DNA from: Ignavibacteria bacterium
GTDB lineage: Bacteria > Bacteroidota > Ignavibacteria > Tepidaquicellales > Tepidaquicellaceae
Assembly (NCBI GenBank): GCA_016716125.1
Contig: JADJWZ010000015.1
Coordinates: 28,946-92,945 of the forward strand
Reading direction: 5' to 3'
Length of the DNA stretch: 64,000 bases
Part shown: positions 16,628 to 24,936 of the stretch, piece after piece
Position numbering within the stretch: the first letter of the stretch is position 1
How the letters are laid out: every line of letters starts with the position of its first letter
Notes under the pieces: generated by a model
The model's input: only the letters and a program-made list of their open reading frames with translations
Database searches by the model: none
Told to the model about the DNA's origin: nothing
Position numbers and translations under genes: made by a program

Positions 16628-18859
16628 ATTATCAATTATCATAAAAAAATACTGGAGTTATTCAGCAGTAATAAGAATGCGTCTTTTAAATTAAATTCCA
16701 TACTTAAGAAGCTGGAACTTAATCCCTCATCAAGGGAAATACTGAAGAAGAATCTTCAGCAGCTTGTAAAGGAAGGTAGTTTATCCCGTGAAGGAAAATA
16801 TTACTCTACAGGCGGCGGAGCACCGGAGAATTTAAAATTCAAACTCAGTAAGGACAGAGACAGATCAAAAAAGTATTCAGGTGACAGGACATCCGGCAGG
16901 AAAAGGTCCGGTAAAGAAAGATCAGGAGATATTAAAAAAGTTAAATCACAAATTAGTTCAGGAGAAATTGATTTCGGCGACGACGGAAGAGCAGTAATAA
17001 AATCAGTTTCCGAATCCGGAGAACCTGTGGTTTTCAATATAAAAGGTACTCAAACATTTGCTCATAAGATCGGAGACAAAGTTAATTTCAGTATACTTAC
17101 AAAAGATAACGGCAGTGAGGCAGAAATAATAGAAATAACATCTCATAAGAATAAGTTTGTCACCGGAAAATTTGAAGATCATAAAAGTTATGGTTTGATA
17201 TTTCCTGACTCAAGGGAAATAAAGAATCAGATAATAGTTTCTTACAGGGATTTTTCCGGAGCTAAAAATAATGATAAAGTGTATGCAGAGATCCTGAATC
17301 CATCGGATCACGGTGATGAGTTTACAGATCTTCGCGGTAAGGTGATCGAAGTGCTTGGTCAGTCAGGTGTCCGTGATACTGAAGAGAGATCTATCATGAG
17401 AAAATTCGGACTTGAAAAAGAATTTCCGCAGAATATCCTTGAGGAATCCGAAAAACTAAAGATTGAATTTGATCCGAAAGACCGTCTCGATCTGAGAGAT
17501 AAAGTAATATTTACTATAGATCCGGAAGACGCCAAAGATTTTGATGATGCAGTTTCAATAGAAAAGCTGAAAGGCGGAAATTATCTGCTGGGCGTTCATA
17601 TTGCTGACGTATCGCATTTTGTAAAGGAAGATTCAGAGCTGGACAAAGAAGCTCTCAGAAGAGCTACAAGCACATATCTTGTAAAAAATGTAATACCGAT
17701 GCTTCCTGAAAAAATTTCGAATGAACTCTGTTCATTAAAACCAAATGAAGACAGATTAACATTTTCAATTCTCATCACTCTGAGCAGGACATTTAAAGTC
17801 AAAAGTTTTCAGATCGTGAAAACAGTGATCAATAGTAAAAGAAGATTTACTTATGAAGAAGCGCAGCAGGTCATAGAAACCGGTAAAGGAGATTTTGTAA
17901 AAGAGCTTCAGATGATGGATATGATCAGCAAATCCATTACCTTACAGAGATTAAGAGAAGAGAGTCTTGATTTTGATTCAAACGAAGTGAAGTTCAGATT
18001 TGACAAACACGGCAGCGTTTCGGAAATAGTCGTCAAAGAGCGCATCAACTCGATGAGACTTATAGAGGAATTTATGCTGCTGGCAAATAAATGCGCGACT
18101 GAATTTGTAGGCAATCTTTCCAAAGAAAATAAAATCCAGTATCCGTTCATTTACAGAGTTCATGACATTCCGAATTCCGACAGGATGAAAGAGCTTGCTG
18201 ATTTTGTAAAGCAATTTGGATACACAATTAATCCGGAAGATAAAACTACATTACGAAAACTTTTAAATGATATTGAAGGAAAGCCCGAAGAGTTTATTAT
18301 CAATGATCTTTTTATCAGATCAATGGCTAAAGCAATTTATCAGACTAAAAACATCGGACATTACGGACTGGGCTTTAAAGACTATTCTCATTTCACATCG
18401 CCGATCAGAAGATATCCTGACCTTGCAGTACACCGGTGTTTGTTTGATTATCTAAGCACAGATAAAATACCGGTTGACCGAATTTCTCATTATGAAAAAA
18501 CGCTATCAGTGATCTGCAAACAAAGTTCCATTATGGAACAAAACGCCGAAAAAGCTGAGAGGGAATCTATTAAACTAATGCAGATAGATTATATTTCAAA
18601 ACATCTCGGCAGCGAATATGAAGGAATAATTTCAGGAATGATACAGTACGGAATTTTCGTAGAGATAATGGATATTCTGATTGAAGGTATGATAAGATTC
18701 AGGGATATGAATGATGATTACTACGAGTATGATGACAAGCGGCACATTGCAGTAGGACGAAGAAAAAGAAAGGTTCTGAAGGCTGGACAGAAAGTCAGAA
18801 TAAAAGTTATTCGTGTAAATAAAGAGAGCAGGAAAATTGATTTTGCTCTTGTAAATTAA
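16628..18859 (+). CDS. rnr: Ribonuclease R (start codon unresolved)
   Basis: A 3'-5' exoribonuclease of the RNB family. An N-terminal winged-helix domain (KKILELFSSNKNASFKLNSILKKLEL) is followed by a basic Ser/Lys/Arg-rich linker, cold-shock domains, the RNB catalytic core and a C-terminal S1 domain. The RNB core contains RDKVIFTIDPEDAKDFDDAVSIE, whose Asp cluster binds Mg, and HFTSPIRRYPDLAVHR. The first in-frame ATG/GTG/TTG is the GTG at 17027, which would remove the whole conserved N-terminal domain. The frame is open back to 16619, just before the tamB stop, with only ATT/ATC/ATA/CTG candidates. I place the start at the ATT at 16628 provisionally. The enzyme degrades structured RNA, including rRNA and defective mRNA. 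Confidence 0.85.
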   Translation: MINYHKKILELFSSNKNASFKLNSILKKLELNPSSREILKKNLQQLVKEGSLSREGKYYSTGGGAPENLKFKLSKDRDRSKKYSGDRTSGRKRSGKERSGDIKKVKSQISSGEIDFGDDGRAVIKSVSESGEPVVFNIKGTQTFAHKIGDKVNFSILTKDNGSEAEIIEITSHKNKFVTGKFEDHKSYGLIFPDSREIKNQIIVSYRDFSGAKNNDKVYAEILNPSDHGDEFTDLRGKVIEVLGQSGVRDTEERSIMRKFGLEKEFPQNILEESEKLKIEFDPKDRLDLRDKVIFTIDPEDAKDFDDAVSIEKLKGGNYLLGVHIADVSHFVKEDSELDKEALRRATSTYLVKNVIPMLPEKISNELCSLKPNEDRLTFSILITLSRTFKVKSFQIVKTVINSKRRFTYEEAQQVIETGKGDFVKELQMMDMISKSITLQRLREESLDFDSNEVKFRFDKHGSVSEIVVKERINSMRLIEEFMLLANKCATEFVGNLSKENKIQYPFIYRVHDIPNSDRMKELADFVKQFGYTINPEDKTTLRKLLNDIEGKPEEFIINDLFIRSMAKAIYQTKNIGHYGLGFKDYSHFTSPIRRYPDLAVHRCLFDYLSTDKIPVDRISHYEKTLSVICKQSSIMEQNAEKAERESIKLMQIDYISKHLGSEYEGIISGMIQYGIFVEIMDILIEGMIRFRDMNDDYYEYDDKRHIAVGRRKRKVLKAGQKVRIKVIRVNKESRKIDFALVN

Positions 18860-18876
18860 ATTTCAAAAATTCAAAG

Positions 18877-18952
18877 TAAACTGCGCTTCACTAAAATAAA
18901 CTGCGCTTCACTAAAGTAAACTGCGCTTCACTAAAATAAACTGCGCTTCACT
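18877..18952 (+). repeat. Tandem 20-bp repeat, nearly four units
   Basis: taaactgcgcttcactaaaa is repeated head to tail at 18877, 18897, 18917 and 18937 (last unit partial). One A/G change at the final base of unit two is the only variation. It lies 18 bp after the rnr stop. Confidence 0.95.
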
Positions 18953-19236
18953 TAATTGTTGACATAGACATTCATCAGGATTTATGAGGAATAAATACTT
19001 CTATTAGTAACAATCATAACATTATACAAACACATACTTTTAAGAGATCCCCGACAGATGAGGTCGGGGCAGGAACGTAATTACCAAAGAAAAGTCTTCC
19101 CGGATTCTTGGGATTGGAAAATTGTAAGTATCCATAATATTTTTAAACAGCTCGGTCATAATTATCTAAATTTAATACAAAGTATATAGAAACTGCCTGC
19201 TAAATTTGTTAATTTTGAAATCATAAATTTTCATAT
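18953..19236 (+). promoter_or_regulatory. Leader of the ClpB-half gene with hairpin and possible promoter -7 box
   Basis: ccccgac and gtcgggg form a short hairpin at about 19050-19069. taaatttg at 19201-19208 matches the Bacteroidota -7 box TAnnTTTG, placed so that the leader would be roughly 20 nt long. No convincing TTTG -33 box lies at the right distance. Nothing homologous to the missing front half of ClpB is visible here. Confidence 0.4.
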
Positions 19237-20571
19237 ATGGCAAAAACTACAGATAAGATAAACCCGACCAAATTACGACTCCGGGAAATTGACAAAGAGC
19301 TGGCGGATTTATCCGAGAAGAGAAACTCCCTCGTTACACACTGGAATCTTGAAAAAGATCTGATAAAATCAGTTCGGGCGTCAAAAGAAGAGATGGAAAC
19401 TTTAAAAACTGATGCAGATAAATACGAACGCGAAGGCAATCTGGCGAAAGTAGCTGAGATCAGATACGGTAAACTGCTTGAGCTTCAGAAAAGCATTGAT
19501 GCAAAATCGGAAGAGCTTGCGAAGATACAAAAGGATAATAAAATGCTTAAGGAGGAAGTTGACTCCGAGGATATAGCGGAAATAATTTCCAAGTGGACAG
19601 GAATTCCCGTAAGCAAAATGCTTGAGAGTGAGCGGGCTAAACTTGTTCATATGGAAGAAAATCTTCAGAAGAGAGTAATTGGACAGGTTGATGCAGTCGT
19701 AGCCGTTTCAAATGCAATAAGAAGATCACGCGCCGGTCTTCAGGATGAAAACAGACCAATTGGTTCTTTTATTTTTCTTGGTACAACCGGTGTAGGAAAG
19801 ACGGAACTTGCAAGAGCTTTAGCGGAATTTTTATTTGATGATGAAAAAGCAATAGTAAGAATTGATATGAGCGAATACATGGAAAAATTTTCCGTTTCAA
19901 GACTCATAGGAGCTCCGCCAGGATATATCGGCTATGAAGAGGGAGGTCAGCTGACTGAAGCTGTAAGAAGAAGACCTTATTCCGTAGTGCTGCTTGACGA
20001 GATCGAGAAGGCTCATCCGGATGTTTTCAATATTCTGCTGCAGGTGCTTGATGAAGGAAGACTTACGGATTCACAGGGCAGGACAGTTAATTTTAAAAAT
20101 ACAATAATTATAATGACATCCAATCTCGGATCTCATCTGATACAGGAAAAGATGCAGATCATTGATGATAAAAACAGGGATGATGTAATTAATGAGCTAA
20201 GAGTAGAATTAATGGATCTTCTTAAAGCAACCATACGGCCGGAATTTCTGAACAGAGTCGATGAGATCATTGTATTCAAACCACTTACGACAAATGAGAT
20301 CAGAGCAATAGTTGAAATTCAGATACAGTTTCTTATAAGTAAGATGGAAAGAAATAATATTAAACTGATTATAAGCGAGGAAGTAAAGGACTGGCTTGGC
20401 AAACTTGGTTTTGATATTTCATTCGGCGCAAGACCTTTAAAGAGAACAATTCAGAAATACGTTACAAATATATTATCTGAAAAAATTCTCAGCGCAGATT
20501 TTTTACCGGGAGATACAGTTGAAGCAAAGTTAGACAAAAGCGGACTGATTGAATTTACCAAGAAAAAATAA
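19237..20571 (+). CDS. ClpB C-terminal half: partial middle domain plus second AAA+ module
   Basis: A 444-residue protein, about half the usual ~860 of ClpB. It begins inside the coiled-coil middle domain (TDKINPTKLRLREIDKELADL aligns with the middle-domain helix from memory of the family) and continues through DIAEIISKWTGIPVSKM into a complete second nucleotide-binding domain. That domain has Walker A GTTGVGKTE, pore loop GYIGYEEGG, Walker B VVLLDEIEKAHPD, sensor-1 MTSNLGS, the arginine-finger region RPEFLNRVDEI and sensor-2 GARPLKR. The N domain and first ATPase are absent, and upstream DNA does not encode them. The ATPase residues look intact, so it may be a functional shortened chaperone or a remnant. 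A full-length ClpB would have to be elsewhere. Confidence 0.85.
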   Translation: MAKTTDKINPTKLRLREIDKELADLSEKRNSLVTHWNLEKDLIKSVRASKEEMETLKTDADKYEREGNLAKVAEIRYGKLLELQKSIDAKSEELAKIQKDNKMLKEEVDSEDIAEIISKWTGIPVSKMLESERAKLVHMEENLQKRVIGQVDAVVAVSNAIRRSRAGLQDENRPIGSFIFLGTTGVGKTELARALAEFLFDDEKAIVRIDMSEYMEKFSVSRLIGAPPGYIGYEEGGQLTEAVRRRPYSVVLLDEIEKAHPDVFNILLQVLDEGRLTDSQGRTVNFKNTIIIMTSNLGSHLIQEKMQIIDDKNRDDVINELRVELMDLLKATIRPEFLNRVDEIIVFKPLTTNEIRAIVEIQIQFLISKMERNNIKLIISEEVKDWLGKLGFDISFGARPLKRTIQKYVTNILSEKILSADFLPGDTVEAKLDKSGLIEFTKKK

Positions 20572-20616
20572 TTCCGGAATGATCTGTATTACTGCTGCAA
20601 TTAAAATAAAAATATA

Positions 20617-21453
20617 TTGATAAATTACACTGATAATTATTTTGACCTGGAGATACTCCGGCTTACTGATATTAAGCTTCATGAAGCTACTGAAACAATC
20701 AGACTAAGAAATATTTACAATCGAATTTCAAAATCAAAATACCTGATAAATCCTGTTATAACTGGCAGACACAGCAATGATATAATACTACTTGACGGAG
20801 CTAACAGATTTGGATCATTGCAGGAAATAGGATGTAAACTTATTCTTGCGCAGGTTCTGGATTACAAAAGCAATGAGTTAAAACTTGATAAATGGAATCA
20901 TCTTGTGTATGATTTAAAGATTGAAAGTATTATTAATTTTTGCAATAAGAACGGATTTAGCTTCGAAAAAACTTCTTACACAAAAGGCACCAATACAATT
21001 AAGGAAAAGTTTCATTACCTTCTTGTTTCAGACATTGTAAATGATGAGAATATTTTAATTAAACTTTCTTCCGATCTTGACGAAATGGTGGATCAGCTGC
21101 ATAATTTTACTTTACTGTACTTTAAAGATTATGATTTCGACAGATCAGAAGGCGACATTAAGTTTTCAGATATAAAAAAATATACACGCAGAAAAGGAGT
21201 TCTTATTGTATTTCCCGATCTGAAGAAAAGCCATATTGTAAAAATAGCCGACAGTAAATTTCACCTGCCTGCAGGTATTTCAAGACACAGGATCACCAAC
21301 AGAGTGCTGCATGTAAAATACGAGATAAGTAAACTTCTCCATGACAGGAATATAGAGCAGAAGCAAAAGGATCTTAAACTTTTACTGAATGATAAAATAG
21401 ATAAGAACAAGGTGAGGCAGTATCAGGAATCTGTAATTGTATTTGATGAATAA
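20617..21453 (+). CDS. ParB/SbnI-fold protein of unknown role
   Basis: A 278-residue protein starting at a TTG (20617). The N-terminal ~90 residues show the ParB-like nuclease/sulfiredoxin-type fold: conserved LRLTDIKLHE, then IILLDGANRFGSLQEIGCKLILAQVLDY, corresponding to the DGxHR-type motif. In SbnI/SerK-type relatives this fold is a free-serine kinase and in ParB a CTP-binding module. The C-terminal half (KKYTRRKGVLIVFPDLKKSHIVKIADSKFHLPAG) is not a typical ParB DNA-binding domain, so chromosome segregation is unlikely. It precedes lolC by 15 bp and is probably cotranscribed with it. Function is a guess; fold assignment is moderately sure. Confidence 0.6.
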   Translation: MINYTDNYFDLEILRLTDIKLHEATETIRLRNIYNRISKSKYLINPVITGRHSNDIILLDGANRFGSLQEIGCKLILAQVLDYKSNELKLDKWNHLVYDLKIESIINFCNKNGFSFEKTSYTKGTNTIKEKFHYLLVSDIVNDENILIKLSSDLDEMVDQLHNFTLLYFKDYDFDRSEGDIKFSDIKKYTRRKGVLIVFPDLKKSHIVKIADSKFHLPAGISRHRITNRVLHVKYEISKLLHDRNIEQKQKDLKLLLNDKIDKNKVRQYQESVIVFDE

Positions 21454-21468
21454 AGCTGGGGAGAAAAT

Positions 21469-22695
21469 TTGAAAGCGGAATATTTTATTGCACGCCGTTA
21501 CCTTTTTTCCAAAAAGAAATTCAATTTTATTACAATCATATCTCTTGTTTCAATCATAGGAGTATGTATTGGAGTTGCAGCTCTGATAATTGTATTATCC
21601 GTATTTAACGGATTCAACAGTAAAGTTACAAACATACTCATCAGTTTCGATCCTCATATCAGAATAGAGTCTGCAGACAATTCAAAACTATCTGACTATG
21701 GAATTATAATAGATAAATTAAAAGAAAAAGGAATCAAATCCGCTTCACCCTATTCAGTGAATAAAGGTATGCTCGCCAGTAATAATGTTAATGAAGTGGT
21801 ATTTATAAAAGGTGTACTGGCAAATGAAGTCTCCGGCGTTTCGGGAGTAAAGGATATGATACGGCTCGGAGAGTTTGATCTTTCGAATAAAGGTGAAAAC
21901 GGAGGATTAGTACTGGGATTTTCTCTGCTTAGTAAAATGAAAGCCCGTCCCGGAGATACTCTAACGCTTTTGAGTCCGGTCGGACTGGAAAGTTCACTGA
22001 CACAGTTTATAGAACCGAAGACAAAAAAGTTTATTGTTACAGGCGTTTACGATTCTGATAATAAAGATTACGACGGAAGTTACGCATACATTTCATTGCA
22101 AAATTCACAGGAGCTTTTTGAAACCGGCAATACGGTAAGCGGAATTGAAATGAGGCTTGACAACATAAGCGATTCGGAATCTGAAAAACCGGAGATACAG
22201 AAATTGCTTGGAGATAAATTTAAAGTAATGACATGGTATGATCTGCATGAAGATTTTTATTCAATACTGAAAGTTGAGAGGTGGGTTGCATTTACAATAC
22301 TCAGTTTAATTATAGCAGTAGCGTCTTTTAATATTCTGGGTTCGCTTACGATGACGGTTATAGAAAAGAAAAGGGATATTGGAGTTTTGAAATCTATGGG
22401 AGCTACCAATAAAATGATCACGAACATATTCATAACCGAAGGATTGTCAGTCGGACTTATTGGCACTGTTTCCGGTATGATACTCGGAATTGGGATCATA
22501 TTATCTCAGATATATTTTGAATTTTACAAACTTGATACTTCCGTTTATAAAATGGAAGCGCTGCCGGTAGAGCTTAGACTCCCGGATCTTATTTACATTC
22601 CGGCAGCTGCAATGCTTTTATGTTATTTAGCTTCAATTTATCCTTCGAGGAGAGCAGCAAGACTGAATCCTGTAAACTCGATCAGATGGGAATGA
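21469..22695 (+). CDS. lolC: Lipoprotein-releasing ABC transporter permease (LolC/LolE family)
   Basis: A 408-residue membrane protein with the FtsX/MacB architecture. One TM helix lies near the N-terminus (FITIISLVSIIGVCIGVAALIIVLSVF), then a large periplasmic domain, then three C-terminal TM helices. The conserved IEKKRDIGVLKSMGA loop contacts the ATPase. The start is TTG at 21469, supported by the ggggag ribosome-binding site just upstream. With the LolD-like ATPase 43 bp downstream it should extract outer-membrane lipoproteins from the inner membrane. Only one permease gene is present, suggesting a homodimeric LolC/E-type (LolF-like) system. Confidence 0.9.
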   Translation: MKAEYFIARRYLFSKKKFNFITIISLVSIIGVCIGVAALIIVLSVFNGFNSKVTNILISFDPHIRIESADNSKLSDYGIIIDKLKEKGIKSASPYSVNKGMLASNNVNEVVFIKGVLANEVSGVSGVKDMIRLGEFDLSNKGENGGLVLGFSLLSKMKARPGDTLTLLSPVGLESSLTQFIEPKTKKFIVTGVYDSDNKDYDGSYAYISLQNSQELFETGNTVSGIEMRLDNISDSESEKPEIQKLLGDKFKVMTWYDLHEDFYSILKVERWVAFTILSLIIAVASFNILGSLTMTVIEKKRDIGVLKSMGATNKMITNIFITEGLSVGLIGTVSGMILGIGIILSQIYFEFYKLDTSVYKMEALPVELRLPDLIYIPAAAMLLCYLASIYPSRRAARLNPVNSIRWE

Positions 22696-22738
22696 TCCGG
22701 CTTTTATTAATTAAATTCAGACTGATTAATTTTTCTTA

Positions 22739-23416
22739 ATGACAAACAGAGATATTATAATTGAAATAGAAGATTTAAAGAAATCATATCCGTTATCAGG
22801 GACAAAAAAGCTTGACGTGCTTCGCGGTATAAACCTTAATATTTTCAAAGAAGAGATATGCGCAATCACAGGAAAGTCGGGAGCAGGAAAGAGCACGCTT
22901 CTGCATATACTCGGCACATTAGATAAGCCCGACTCAGGTAAGGTTTTATTCGAAGGAGAAAATATTTTTAAGAAAAGAGAGAAGCAGCTTGCGGAATTCC
23001 GGAGCAGTAAGATAGGATTCATATTTCAGTTTCATCACCTCCTTCCTGAATTTACCGCTCTTGAAAATGTTATGATAGCGACAATGATAAAAGGTAAAGA
23101 GAATTCAAAAAAAGCGCTTGATATACTGAAAGAAGTAGGACTTGAAGAAAGAGCAGATCATAAGCCGTCTGAACTTTCCGGAGGAGAAGCGCAGAGAGTG
23201 GCAATAGCCCGTGCGCTTGTGAATTCACCGGGACTGATACTTGCAGATGAGCCGACGGGGAATCTTGATTCAGAAAATGCCGATTCAATAATAAGACTGA
23301 TCTTTGAATTGAGAAATAAATTCAAACAGACATTTGTAATAGTTACTCATAACGAAGAGTTTGCGGCAAGATGTGACAGGATCATTAAAATGACAGATGG
23401 TAAAATATTAGAATAA
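22739..23416 (+). CDS. lolD: Lipoprotein-releasing ABC transporter ATP-binding protein
   Basis: A 225-residue ABC ATPase of the LolD/MacB class. Walker A GKSGAGKST, the Q-loop FIFQFHHLLPEFTALENVMI typical of LolD, signature LSGGEAQRVAIARAL, Walker B LILADEPTGNLD and H-loop VTHNEEF are all intact. It powers the adjacent FtsX-type permease in lipoprotein sorting to the outer membrane. It starts 43 bp after the permease stop, and a second ABC ATPase gene (pstB) begins 15 bp after its own stop, so the genes are probably one transcription unit. Confidence 0.93.
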   Translation: MTNRDIIIEIEDLKKSYPLSGTKKLDVLRGINLNIFKEEICAITGKSGAGKSTLLHILGTLDKPDSGKVLFEGENIFKKREKQLAEFRSSKIGFIFQFHHLLPEFTALENVMIATMIKGKENSKKALDILKEVGLEERADHKPSELSGGEAQRVAIARALVNSPGLILADEPTGNLDSENADSIIRLIFELRNKFKQTFVIVTHNEEFAARCDRIIKMTDGKILE

Positions 23417-23431
23417 AATGACTAAACGAAA

Positions 23432-24190
23432 ATGAACGAAGAGAAGATAGTAACAAAAAATTTAAGTTTATATTACGGGACTAATCAGGCATTAAAGAAT
23501 GTTTCCATCGATATAACCGAGAAAAAAATTACCGCGCTTATAGGTCCGTCGGGCTGCGGTAAATCGACATTCTTAAGAACGCTGAACCGGCTTAATGATA
23601 CTATAGATCATGTAAAATTAGAAGGTGAAGTAAGAATAGACGGTATAGATATATACGATAAGAGAGTTGACGTTGTATCTCTTCGCAGAAGAGTCGGGAT
23701 GATATTTCAGAAATCAAATCCTTTTCCTAAATCCGTATATGAGAACATTGCTTATGGTCCGAGAATAAACGGCATTACTTCCAGAAAAGAACTTGATGTA
23801 ATAGTAGAAAGCAACTGTATAAGAGCGGCTATATGGGATGAAGTGAAAGACCGGCTGAATGAATCTGCAACAGGACTTTCCGGCGGACAGCAGCAGAGAG
23901 TCTGTATTGCGAGAGCTCTTGCAGTAGATCCGGAAATTCTGCTTATGGATGAACCGGCAAGCGCGCTTGATCCAATATCAACTGCAAAGATTGAAGAACT
24001 GATGTTTGACCTGAAGAAAAACCTGACTATCGTAATAGTAACTCATAATATGCAGCAGGCAGCGAGAGTAAGCGACAAATGCGCGTTTTTTCTTTTGGGA
24101 GAGATTATTGAATACAATAAGACAAGCAGTATGTTTACAACTCCGGAAAAAACTGAAACTCAGAATTATATCTCGGGAAGATTCGGATAA
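23432..24190 (+). CDS. pstB: Phosphate ABC transporter ATP-binding protein
   Basis: A 252-residue ATPase with the family-specific pattern of PstB: LSLYYGTNQALKNVS, Walker A GPSGCGKST followed by LRTLNRLND, MIFQKSNPFPKSVYENIAYG, signature LSGGQQQRVCIARAL, Walker B LLMDEPASALDP and VTHNMQQAARVSD. It energises high-affinity phosphate uptake with PstS, PstC and PstA. None of those partners is nearby: the gene follows lolD and precedes phoU. The pst membrane genes must be encoded elsewhere, or the protein has only the regulatory role with PhoU. The gene is full length. Confidence 0.95.
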   Translation: MNEEKIVTKNLSLYYGTNQALKNVSIDITEKKITALIGPSGCGKSTFLRTLNRLNDTIDHVKLEGEVRIDGIDIYDKRVDVVSLRRRVGMIFQKSNPFPKSVYENIAYGPRINGITSRKELDVIVESNCIRAAIWDEVKDRLNESATGLSGGQQQRVCIARALAVDPEILLMDEPASALDPISTAKIEELMFDLKKNLTIVIVTHNMQQAARVSDKCAFFLLGEIIEYNKTSSMFTTPEKTETQNYISGRFG

Positions 24191-24247
24191 TATTTTATTT
24201 TGATTTTAATTTTTGATTATATAACTTAAATAAATAACTAATAGCAT

Positions 24248-24928
24248 ATGCTTCATTACCTTGAAGAAGAGCTTGAAAAGCTGAAGGAAAAAATAATTAA
24301 AATGGGAAGTCTGGTAGAAGAGCAGATAGACTTTTCATTTAAAGCGCTGTTTGACGGTGATCTGGAACTTGCGCAGACTGTGATAAGCAGAGACGATGAA
24401 GTAGATAAATTTGATATCCGAATTGACAAACATTGTCAGAGAATATTCGCACTTACACAGCCGGTGGCTTTCGATCTCAGACTTATTATGTCTTCATTAA
24501 TGATAAACAGTGACCTGGAAAGAATGGGAGACATATCAGTAAATATAGCCGAGAGAGTAAGAGTTCTGCAGGATCAGACCGAACTGCTCAAAAAAATGAG
24601 AGTAAATGAAATGACAACCAAAGTAAGGAAAATTGTGAAGATGAGTATTGATTGTTTTGTAAACGGTGATGCGGAGCTTGCAAAGAGGGTAATTAATTTT
24701 GATGAAGAGATAGACAGACTAGACAGAACAATTTTTGGTCTGCTTACTGAAGAAATGAAACTTAACAATTCACTCATTGTCCCCTGCTGTCATATATTGG
24801 CTTTAGTCAGAAATATTGAAAGACTTTCCGATCATTCTACTAACATAGCTGAAGATGTTATTTTTCTTATTGATGCAAAAATGGTCAAACACAGTAAAGA
24901 CCCGGAAAATCTGAAACCAAAAGACTGA
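24248..24928 (+). CDS. phoU: Phosphate signalling regulator PhoU
   Basis: A 226-residue all-helical protein with the two three-helix repeats of PhoU. The metal-binding-type segments EVDKFDIRIDKHCQRIFAL and LMINSDLERMGDISVNIAERV recur in the second half as EIDRLDRTIFGLL and LVRNIERLSDHSTNIAEDVIF. PhoU links the Pst transporter with the phosphate-sensing kinase and restrains phosphate uptake. It lies 57 bp after pstB, the usual gene neighbour. No phoR/phoB pair is present in the window. Confidence 0.95.
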   Translation: MLHYLEEELEKLKEKIIKMGSLVEEQIDFSFKALFDGDLELAQTVISRDDEVDKFDIRIDKHCQRIFALTQPVAFDLRLIMSSLMINSDLERMGDISVNIAERVRVLQDQTELLKKMRVNEMTTKVRKIVKMSIDCFVNGDAELAKRVINFDEEIDRLDRTIFGLLTEEMKLNNSLIVPCCHILALVRNIERLSDHSTNIAEDVIFLIDAKMVKHSKDPENLKPKD

Positions 24929-24936
24929 ATTAATAA

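Noticed and set aside
18877..18952. Possible CRISPR array (regular short repeats)
   Set aside because: The 20 bp units are contiguous with no unique spacers, and no cas gene is present, so this is a simple tandem repeat.
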